Below are positions 57,320-64,000 of a DNA stretch of 64,000 nucleotides, in pieces. Under the pieces are notes generated by a model. It searched no databases. It was not told the DNA's origin and saw only the letters and a list, made by a program, of their open reading frames with translations. The stretch lies in NCBI RefSeq assembly GCF_025264665.1, contig NZ_CP073697.1, positions 3,267,501 through 3,331,500 on the forward strand, in the 5' to 3' direction. Numbering within the stretch: the first letter of the stretch is position 1; each line of letters begins with the position of its first letter. This stretch comes from Edaphobacter flagellatus (GTDB taxonomy: Bacteria > Acidobacteriota > Terriglobia > Terriglobales > Acidobacteriaceae). Position numbers and translations under genes: made by a program.

Positions 57320-57483
57320 CAAAATACAGATTTGCTACTCTCACTTGGAAGCTTTGTACGCGGCAATTCAGGTGACTTTTTCACATTTTGTGATGTGCGA
57401 GTGGTTATGTCAGATCGCTAATACACTCCACCGTTTGTTTCTTTTTGTTGTTGCGAAACCTTTCTTTGGAAGGAACAAAATTA

Positions 57484-58368
57484 ATGACGAAATATTACGG
57501 AGTCTATGCGGCACTTCTGACGTCACGGGATGCGGAGGGCGATCTTGACCTCACAAACTACAGAAGACAATTCAACATGCCAGCCGAAGAATTACTCTCC
57601 GGTTATGCAATTAATGGTGCTACAGGAGAGTTTCTCATCTGTGCTCCAGATGAGCTTGCGGTAATGGTGAGTACCGCTCGCAGTGCCGCACCCTCTAAGC
57701 AGCTTATTGTCGGTATTGGGGCAAGCAATGTAAGAGGCGCCGTCTTGCGTGGAAAAATTGCGAAGGACAACGGCGCCGATACCTTATTGCTTCCGATGCC
57801 GAGCTTTTTCCCATATCGGCAGGATGATTTGCGAGCCTTTGTGCTCGCGGTTGCTGATGCCGTTTCCTTGCCCATACTGCTTTATAACCTTCCTCAATTC
57901 ACTACTAGGCTTGATGTAGACACTGCGATAGCTCTTCTAAAGGCACACGAAAATATTGTTGGTATCAAAGACAGCAGTGGAATGCTCGACATCATGCGGG
58001 CCATTACAGAAGCCAAACTTGGCGTTGCGCGCATTATTGGCAACGACGATGCGCTGTGTAAAGCACTAGAGTTAGGTTTATGTGATGGTGTTGTATCCGG
58101 GGTAGCATGTACGCTACCGGAGCTAATAACACGCCTCTTTATCAATGGGCCTGCCAGTGAAAGTTTTGCTCCAGACCGGTTGCTGCTCGATCAGTTCATC
58201 GCACAGCTATCTTTGCTGCCGACGCCGTGGGGGCTGAAGGCTGCCAGTCATGTGCGAGGTTTCTCGGATGCAAGCTATCCTTTTCCGCTCTCATCAGAAC
58301 GACAGATTGAGATCGCTGCGTTAGAAAAATGGTTTTGTGGCTGGATGCATTCCGTAATAAAGGAATAA
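57484..58368 (+). CDS. DHDPS/NAL-superfamily lyase or aldolase
   Basis: 294 residues from ATG 57484 (ggaagga upstream). The barrel's Schiff-base lysine is K162 in NIVGIKDSSG and the catalytic tyrosine is Y134 in ILLYNLPQF, positions identical to dihydrodipicolinate synthase; NGATGEF near 44-50 is the substrate loop. Members include lysine-pathway synthase, sialate lyase and 2-keto-3-deoxy-sugar-acid aldolases. In a sugar cluster and far from lysine genes, a keto-deoxy-sugar-acid aldolase is more likely. The next gene begins 8 bases after its stop, so the two are coupled. Confidence 0.88.
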   Translation: MTKYYGVYAALLTSRDAEGDLDLTNYRRQFNMPAEELLSGYAINGATGEFLICAPDELAVMVSTARSAAPSKQLIVGIGASNVRGAVLRGKIAKDNGADTLLLPMPSFFPYRQDDLRAFVLAVADAVSLPILLYNLPQFTTRLDVDTAIALLKAHENIVGIKDSSGMLDIMRAITEAKLGVARIIGNDDALCKALELGLCDGVVSGVACTLPELITRLFINGPASESFAPDRLLLDQFIAQLSLLPTPWGLKAASHVRGFSDASYPFPLSSERQIEIAALEKWFCGWMHSVIKE

Positions 58369-58376
58369 AGGTGTTT

Positions 58377-59963
58377 ATGAAAAGTATCTATCTTGTCACC
58401 AGTGGCGATCTTCGACAGAGCGCTAATGAAGTCTGCTGGCCAGCCCAGGCTGAGCTGGAAAGCACACTAACAAAGTGCTTCGCGGATAAAGGGTGTAATC
58501 TGATTCGCGCTTTTCCGTACGATGCTTCGAAGGGGCACGGTTTTATTTCCAGCCAGCGGATGGGGATGAATATCTTCACAACTATCCCCAAGGATGCTCC
58601 ATTAGTTTTCGCTACGGCAGCTTGGCAATACACGCACCATGTGCTCCCAGGTATGCGATCACATCATGGCCCCATCCTTACTGTGGCTAATTGGTCTGGC
58701 AAATGGCCGGGACTTGTGGGGCTCTTGAACCTAAATGGCTCTTTGATCAAAGCGGGGGTACGCTTTTCGACGTTATGGAGCCAAGACTTTACAGATGATT
58801 TTGCTCTTGGCGGCCTAAGTGAATGGATCGACACTGGCACGATCAAGCACAATCCTGCACATGTAACATCGCTGGATGGTGCAATTCTTAGCAGCGATGC
58901 TCACCAGCTTGGAGAAAAACTCGCATCGGAATTGAAAAAAAGGAAGGTCATTCTCGGTGTTTTTGATGAAGGGTGTATGGGAATGTATAACGCCATCATC
59001 GACGATGAACTGCTTAACCGTTCAGGATTCTACAAAGAGCGCCTGAGCCAATCGGCACTGTATGCTCGCATGCGCACCATAAATAATGATGATGCAAATG
59101 CCGTGCGTGCATGGCTAAATGCGAAGGGACTAAAATTTAATACCGGCACTGACGAAGCAACGGAACTTACGGACAAACAGGTCTTCGATCAATGCCGTAT
59201 GTATATTGCGGCAGTCAGAATTGCGGATGAATTTGGTTGTGACAGTATTGGTATCCAGTATCAACAGGGGTTGAAGGACCTTGTGCCTGCATCCGATCTT
59301 GTTGAGGGCCTATTAAATAATCCGGACCGCCCGCCTGTTAGGAACGACGATGGGCGTGAACTTTTTACTGGGGATGCCTTACCACACTTCAACGAAGTAG
59401 ATGAGTGTGCAGGCGTGGATGCTGTCGTAACGAATCGCTGCTGGAAGGCACTTGGTCTTGATCCTTCCACCACGTTGCATGATGTTCGTTGGGGGAAGGA
59501 GTACGATGGCAACTTTGTCTGGCTATGGCAGATATCGGGGGCTGCCCCTGCAAGTCACTTCGTTAATGGTTATGCTGGCTCGGAGAGCGATCGTCAGCCT
59601 CCTATGTATTTTCCACTTGGAGGGGGAACGCTTAAGGGGATTGGCAAGCCGGGAGACATCGTCTGGAGCCGAATTTTTGTCGAGACTGATTCCATCCACA
59701 TCGACATAGGTTTGGGAAAAGTCGTCGCGCTGCCTCCGCAGGAGACGGAAGCCAGGTGGAATGAAGTTACAAAGCAGTGGCCGATGATCAGCGTTATTAC
59801 GGAAGGTATTGGACGCGATGCCTTCATGGCACGCCATCGGGCAAACCACGTCAGCATCGCATATGCGGGAAGTCGTGAAGAAGCACTGAAGGCACTTACT
59901 GTAAAAGCAAGTATGTGCGCGGCTCTTGGTATAACGGTCCATCTCTGTGGGGTTGTCTTATAG
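58377..59963 (+). CDS. L-fucose/L-arabinose isomerase-like protein
   Basis: 528 residues from ATG 58377 (aaagga about 10 bases upstream); a longer frame overlaps the previous gene and is unlikely. The N-terminal Rossmann-like part (MKSIYLVTSGDLRQSAN, APLVFATAAWQYTHHVLPGM) and central part (DEFGCDSIGIQYQQGLKD, NEVDECAGVDAVVTNRCW) follow the fucose-isomerase fold, with acidic residues available for manganese. The C-terminal lid is ISVITEGIGRDAFMARHRANHV. It would interconvert an aldose and ketose. A clear substrate cannot be assigned, and divergence from both named isomerases suggests a separate subfamily. Confidence 0.78.
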   Translation: MKSIYLVTSGDLRQSANEVCWPAQAELESTLTKCFADKGCNLIRAFPYDASKGHGFISSQRMGMNIFTTIPKDAPLVFATAAWQYTHHVLPGMRSHHGPILTVANWSGKWPGLVGLLNLNGSLIKAGVRFSTLWSQDFTDDFALGGLSEWIDTGTIKHNPAHVTSLDGAILSSDAHQLGEKLASELKKRKVILGVFDEGCMGMYNAIIDDELLNRSGFYKERLSQSALYARMRTINNDDANAVRAWLNAKGLKFNTGTDEATELTDKQVFDQCRMYIAAVRIADEFGCDSIGIQYQQGLKDLVPASDLVEGLLNNPDRPPVRNDDGRELFTGDALPHFNEVDECAGVDAVVTNRCWKALGLDPSTTLHDVRWGKEYDGNFVWLWQISGAAPASHFVNGYAGSESDRQPPMYFPLGGGTLKGIGKPGDIVWSRIFVETDSIHIDIGLGKVVALPPQETEARWNEVTKQWPMISVITEGIGRDAFMARHRANHVSIAYAGSREEALKALTVKASMCAALGITVHLCGVVL

Positions 59964-60128
59964 CAATATGGAGAGAATGGTGCTATCCCCTGTAGGACTA
60001 AAATTGGAAGATCCTATCAAAGACGCGCAGTAATTAAACTGGCTGCCAAGACCAAGACAGTGTGCTAGTCGCTTTAGCGGTTCCTAAAAAAACTTTAAAA
60101 ATTCGTGCGATAAAAATAGTGAATTTTA

Positions 60129-60161
60129 TATGTAGACAATTTATATACATAATCGTATAGT
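60129..60161 (+). promoter_or_regulatory. Sigma-70-like promoter overlapped by a GntR-type operator, before receptor 3
   Basis: TAGACA (60133-60138) and TATAGT (60156-60161), each one base from consensus, are exactly 17 bases apart, about 77 bases before the receptor start. TATGTAGACAAT (60129-60140) differs in the core by one base from the TGTCGACA sites at 55186 and 57310, and overlaps the -35 element, so bound repressor would block polymerase. The rest of the gap 59964-60237 is AT-rich without a gene. Confidence 0.6.
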
Positions 60162-60237
60162 TTCGTCCGTATTGAAATCTCAGTTCGCTCGGTTGCTTTG
60201 AAGTGAGCAGATAAATTAGCGAACATAAAGGTGAACA

Positions 60238-63200
60238 ATGACGACGAACGGACGATTCGGTTACGCTTCGGGCAGGGTCCTTGGTTCGTGGAGAGAGCAT
60301 GTCGGGAAGAATATCCATGCTGCATTCACACTGATGGCGTATCTGATGTTGGGCACCACTACTGTATTTTCCCAAGTAAATTCGGCCGGAACGATTTCGG
60401 GCCGGGTGACAGATTCGCAAGGCCATACGATATACGGTGCCATCGTATCAATCGTTGAGCAGCAAACAAATGTTGAGAGCAAATTGACGACCAACAGTTC
60501 GGGGTTCTATTCGGCAGGATTTCTCAAGCCGGGCAGCTACTCCGTGAAGGTAAGCGCAGTGGGGTTCGAGAGCGCTTTGAGTCAAGGCCTGACCTTGCAG
60601 GTGGGGCAAGTCCTGGGGCAGGATTTTTCTCTTAAAATAGGTCAGGTTAGCGAGACTGTGAATGTAACGGCAGGAGCGCCGTTGCTTAATACAGAATCTG
60701 GGGATCTGGGGAATGTAATCTCGCATGAGCCTGTGGTGCAACTGCCTTTGAATGGGCGCAATTTTTCACAGCTTGCCCTGTTGGTGCCAGGCGTGAACTC
60801 GGGTTCGGTAGGTGGTGTACGTGCGACCGGCGGCGGTAATGAGACACAGCGCGCTGGAACATCGGTTACGGCGAATGGGGCGCGCGGTAGCTTTAATCTC
60901 TACATGATCAATGGCATTCAAAACGTAGATCAATCGGTAGGCACAGCGAAAGTATTTCCAAATCTGGAGGACATCCAGGAGTTCAAAGTGCAAGTTGGCA
61001 ATTCTGATGCGCAATTTGCTGCTGGTGGAGCTGTAGTGAATGTCGTAACACGGTCGGGCTCTAACTCATTTCACGGATCGGCATTTGAGTTTATTCGCAA
61101 CTCCGCATTGGATGCTCGTGGATACTTCGACTCGGCCAAACCTCCGTTCCAACAAAATCAATTTGGCGTAGCATTGGGAGGGCCAATCAAGAGGGATAAA
61201 TTATTTTTCTTTGTGGATTATCAAGGATTAATTACTCACACTGCACCTACGGCGATTACAAGTGTCCCTACACAAGCGATGCGCGCCGGCAATTTTCAGG
61301 GTTTTGCGAGTGTATATGACCCAGCGACATATAACGTAGCCACAAAGACACGTACGCCATTTGTGAATAACCAAATTGACCCATCGCGCTTTGACCCCGT
61401 TGCTGTCAATCTACTGCAGGTGCTCCCACTACCAAATCTTGCCGGGAACGCTAATAATTTCCGCTATAACAACCTTCAGGTTAATGTGCAACATCAGTAT
61501 GACGTACGGTTGGACTACATCATGTCGTCCAAGGATAGCGTATTTTTGCAGTACACCAACGGACGTGCCGATGTGAGCTTTCCTAAAACTCCTGTGAAGG
61601 TTGGCAGCAGTTTCAATCCCCTCGCATTTGCAGGTGCTAACCGAAATAATCATGCGCCAAGCCTACAAGCCACTCTACAAGAGACACACATATTTTCGTC
61701 GGCTTTGGTTAATGAACTAGCGCTAGGTTACACCCGGTTTATTTTGAGAGTGAGCCCCTTGGATCAGGGATACAACACATCAGCAGCATTGGGGCTGCAG
61801 GGTGCAAATACCGCTACAAATACTGATGGTTCAGGTCTAGCAAGTCTCACGATGTCCGGTTTTAGCGGGTACAGTGCGAGCTTCCAGCCTGAAATAGTAC
61901 CGCAGAATACGATCCAGCTTTCAGATAATGTGCTCTTTAACTATGGTGCGCATGTATTCCGCTTCGGTTTTAGCGGTGTACATAACAATTTTGGATTCAA
62001 TCAACTTTCTGCGCCATCGGGACAATTGAGTTTTACGGGAACCTATACGAACAATGGAGCATCATCAGGGGGATCTGGATTTGCAGACTTCTTGCTTGGA
62101 CTCCCAGTGAGTTCTACAAAATCGATTCTTCCTAGTGGCATGCCCTATGTTAGCTACACAGATTTCGGATCTTATGCTCAGGATACCTGGCGCATTACGC
62201 CCAAGCTTACAGCGGTATTGGGACTGCGGTATGACTTATTTACATCGCTTATTGATCGAAAAGACCGTCAATCGAACTTTGTCCCGGACGGCGGAACAAT
62301 CGCGGCGGCACCTGGTGGCACAGGTACCGTTGTCATAGGAAATCAGGGTGGTTATAGTCGCGGCATTGTGCAGACACGGAAGTTGAACTTCACACCTCGG
62401 CTCAGTCTTGCTTATAAAGTCGGCGATAAGACGGTAGTGCGATCGGCTTTTGGTGCATATTTCTTTAACGAACAAGGTACGGGGTCATCTGCGCGATTGT
62501 TCCTGAACTATCCATTCGCACAAACATTTAGTACAACCTGCGATGGTGGTGTGCCTTGCCTTTCGACCTCTACAGGTATTCCGCTTGTTCCTTCGGCAAG
62601 TAATGTACCGGTTGTTGTTTACTTTCCGCTGAAAAATCCGACACCTTATGTAAATCAATGGAATTTCACTATTGAGAATCAGGTTACGAGCTCTCTTGTC
62701 GTGCGTGGGTCTTATGTAGGTGCAAAAGGCACACACCTTGGTATTGCGCTCAATGAGAATGTAGCTATTCCGGGATCTGGAAATGTCTTATCACGACAGC
62801 CGTATGCCGCGTATTCGACAATTCAGGCGTGGGAGAATCGCGGTGTTTCGAGCTACAACGCATTACAGCTTTCAGCGGAACAACGCGCATGGCGAGGTCT
62901 GCAGTACCTTGCAGCCTACACCTGGAGCCGCAGCGTTGACGAAGGCTCTGGGGGAAATTCCTCTTCGAGTGAATCACGTATCAATATTCAAAATCCCCGC
63001 AATCTTTCGGCAGATTACGGCCTTTCAGATTTTGACCATCGGCATCGATTCACCTTCAGTCCAGTGTATGAACTTCCTTTTGGACGCGGAAGGCAATACG
63101 GGTCACATGTCCACTGGTTTGTCGATGGTGTAATAGGGCAATGGGATTTAACGGGTATTGTTACTTTGCAAAGTGGCGCTCCGTTCTCAGTTTCTATGTC

Positions 63201-63585
63201 ATCAAATGCCTCGCTGAATACGGGAACATTTCTACGCCCTAATCGCATCTGCAATGGCAGTAAGCCTAGTGGGCAACGGACACTCTCCGCCTACTACGAC
63301 ATAAGCTGCTTCGTGAATCCACCCCAATATCAGTTTGGTAATACAGGACGTAATATCCTGATTGGACCGAGTTATCAAACTATTGATGCGGGCCTCCATA
63401 AGGAGTTCCGTATTCGAGAATCGCTGGGCATGCAATTCCGGGCAGAGTTCTTCAATCTGTTCAATACCGCGAACTTTGGCTTCCCAGGCAACAGTATTGG
63501 CTCCGCATCGGCAGGTAAAATCTCGGCGTTGGCAACAGGGGCAACGGCAAGACAATTGCAGTTTGCAGCGCGGCTTCACTGGTAA
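60238..63585 (+). CDS. TonB-dependent receptor with carboxypeptidase-regulatory-like N-terminus (Oar type), 3
   Basis: 1115 residues from ATG 60238 (aaggtga upstream). A long N-terminus with hydrophobic stretch (FTLMAYLMLGTTTVFSQ) acts as signal peptide. The Cna-B-like domain is GTISGRVTDSQGHTIYGAIVSI; the plug has LPLNGRNFSQLALLVPGVNSG and FAAGGAVVNVVTRSGSNSFHG; the barrel ends RQLQFAARLHW, with a terminal aromatic. LPLNGRNF is the variant motif common in this acidobacterial receptor class. Candidate operator and promoter at 60129 link it to the GntR regulon, so it probably imports the glycan whose sugar the adjacent isomerase and lyase process. Confidence 0.94.
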   Translation: MTTNGRFGYASGRVLGSWREHVGKNIHAAFTLMAYLMLGTTTVFSQVNSAGTISGRVTDSQGHTIYGAIVSIVEQQTNVESKLTTNSSGFYSAGFLKPGSYSVKVSAVGFESALSQGLTLQVGQVLGQDFSLKIGQVSETVNVTAGAPLLNTESGDLGNVISHEPVVQLPLNGRNFSQLALLVPGVNSGSVGGVRATGGGNETQRAGTSVTANGARGSFNLYMINGIQNVDQSVGTAKVFPNLEDIQEFKVQVGNSDAQFAAGGAVVNVVTRSGSNSFHGSAFEFIRNSALDARGYFDSAKPPFQQNQFGVALGGPIKRDKLFFFVDYQGLITHTAPTAITSVPTQAMRAGNFQGFASVYDPATYNVATKTRTPFVNNQIDPSRFDPVAVNLLQVLPLPNLAGNANNFRYNNLQVNVQHQYDVRLDYIMSSKDSVFLQYTNGRADVSFPKTPVKVGSSFNPLAFAGANRNNHAPSLQATLQETHIFSSALVNELALGYTRFILRVSPLDQGYNTSAALGLQGANTATNTDGSGLASLTMSGFSGYSASFQPEIVPQNTIQLSDNVLFNYGAHVFRFGFSGVHNNFGFNQLSAPSGQLSFTGTYTNNGASSGGSGFADFLLGLPVSSTKSILPSGMPYVSYTDFGSYAQDTWRITPKLTAVLGLRYDLFTSLIDRKDRQSNFVPDGGTIAAAPGGTGTVVIGNQGGYSRGIVQTRKLNFTPRLSLAYKVGDKTVVRSAFGAYFFNEQGTGSSARLFLNYPFAQTFSTTCDGGVPCLSTSTGIPLVPSASNVPVVVYFPLKNPTPYVNQWNFTIENQVTSSLVVRGSYVGAKGTHLGIALNENVAIPGSGNVLSRQPYAAYSTIQAWENRGVSSYNALQLSAEQRAWRGLQYLAAYTWSRSVDEGSGGNSSSSESRINIQNPRNLSADYGLSDFDHRHRFTFSPVYELPFGRGRQYGSHVHWFVDGVIGQWDLTGIVTLQSGAPFSVSMSSNASLNTGTFLRPNRICNGSKPSGQRTLSAYYDISCFVNPPQYQFGNTGRNILIGPSYQTIDAGLHKEFRIRESLGMQFRAEFFNLFNTANFGFPGNSIGSASAGKISALATGATARQLQFAARLHW

Positions 63586-63673
63586 CCAACAGGATCTATT
63601 TAGGAATAATTTAGCTGATTATTCAGGATTATGCCCATAACCGTTTTGTAGAAAGCATGAGGGAATAGAAGGC

Positions 63674-64000
63674 ATGAAGCGTAGGACATTTTTGCGCGTT
63701 GCAACGGCGGCGGCCGCTGCCTCCAGCATAGGAAATAAAAGTCTGTTGAATGCGCTGGAGCTGGGATGGACGGAGATGAATGACGTCTCTGTATTGCTGC
63801 CCCCCTCCCCTACAAAGCGTGAGCGCGTTGCCGCAGAGATGCTAGTCGACGAGATTATGAAGCGGTGCGGTGTAGAGTGGAAGATAGGCTCTACAGGCAC
63901 AATCAAAATTTATTTGGGAACACGATCCTCATGGTCTGGATTTGGGGGAAGAGTCGTCTCGGTTATGGGGAAAGCCACGAGGCTTCCTGCAGAATCGTTT
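63674..64000 (+). CDS. Tat-exported protein, 5' part only (possible glycoside hydrolase with GH20b-like N-terminal domain)
   Basis: The first 109 residues of a gene that continues past the window. MKRRTFLRVATAAAAASSIG is a twin-arginine signal peptide. VSVLLPPSPTKRERVAAEML, then VDEIMKRCGV and IYLGTRSS, resembles the small alpha/beta N-terminal domain found before the barrel in beta-hexosaminidases and alpha-glucuronidases. Ribosome site gaggg lies 10 bases upstream. It follows receptor 3 by 88 bases on the same strand, so it is likely part of that glycan-use unit. The catalytic part is not visible, so the family is uncertain. Confidence 0.7.
   Translation, partial: MKRRTFLRVATAAAAASSIGNKSLLNALELGWTEMNDVSVLLPPSPTKRERVAAEMLVDEIMKRCGVEWKIGSTGTIKIYLGTRSSWSGFGGRVVSVMGKATRLPAESF

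Overview
The window is chromosomal DNA from an acidobacterium, most likely family Acidobacteriaceae (Terriglobus/Granulicella/Edaphobacter-type). The evidence is three very large TonB-dependent receptors that begin with a carboxypeptidase-regulatory-like (Cna-B) domain, a TonB-C-domain protein, a short Cys/His protein of a type frequent in that family, a sugar- and polysaccharide-centred gene set, and frequent TTG/GTG starts. This is inference from gene content; the partial 23S rRNA at the left end would settle it.

Left part (1-26.8 kb) is mostly housekeeping and is visibly GC-rich: the 3' two thirds of a 23S rRNA and a 5S rRNA with a strong terminator, a DUF899 thioredoxin-like protein, an alkyltransferase-like DNA-repair protein, ExbD, a Tat-exported sulfatase, a compact operon of ECF sigma factor / zinc-finger anti-sigma / B-box membrane protein / DUF4097 envelope protein, Cu-Zn superoxide dismutase, a TonB-C-domain protein, a tannase-family esterase, tdk, cutC, a YbjQ-type protein, trpD, sucCD, a 53-residue membrane protein, ndk, an AAC(6')-like acetyltransferase, an SGNH hydrolase, an aldose epimerase and both subunits of a 3-oxoacid CoA-transferase.

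Middle part (26.8-30.7 kb) carries a glycosyltransferase, a polysaccharide deacetylase, an ATP-grasp ligase and a small secreted protein, probably surface-glycan related.

Right part (30.8-64 kb) is accessory, looks lower in GC by eye, and is devoted to carbohydrate uptake and breakdown. One block holds a GarR-like reductase, an LctP-type permease, glycerate 2-kinase and a three-gene operon (D-lyxose isomerase-like cupin, LacD/DeoC-like aldolase, PfkB kinase), followed by a regulator that joins an IclR-type helix-turn-helix to a LacI-type sugar-binding domain, then a receptor and a clan-A-like glycoside hydrolase with a CBM9-like tail. A second block has a FGGY kinase, an MFS transporter, a GntR/FCD regulator, a DHDPS-family lyase, a fucose/arabinose-isomerase-like enzyme, another receptor and the start of a Tat-exported protein; palindromes built on TGTCGACA sit in front of three of its transcription units and suggest a single GntR regulon. 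Between the blocks are a third receptor, a LysR regulator and a DUF1338/HglS-type oxygenase, plus about 0.9 kb of degenerate DNA with a transporter remnant. The most novel material is the isomerase-kinase-aldolase operon next to glycerate metabolism, the hybrid regulator with its matching inverted repeats, and the GntR operator set.
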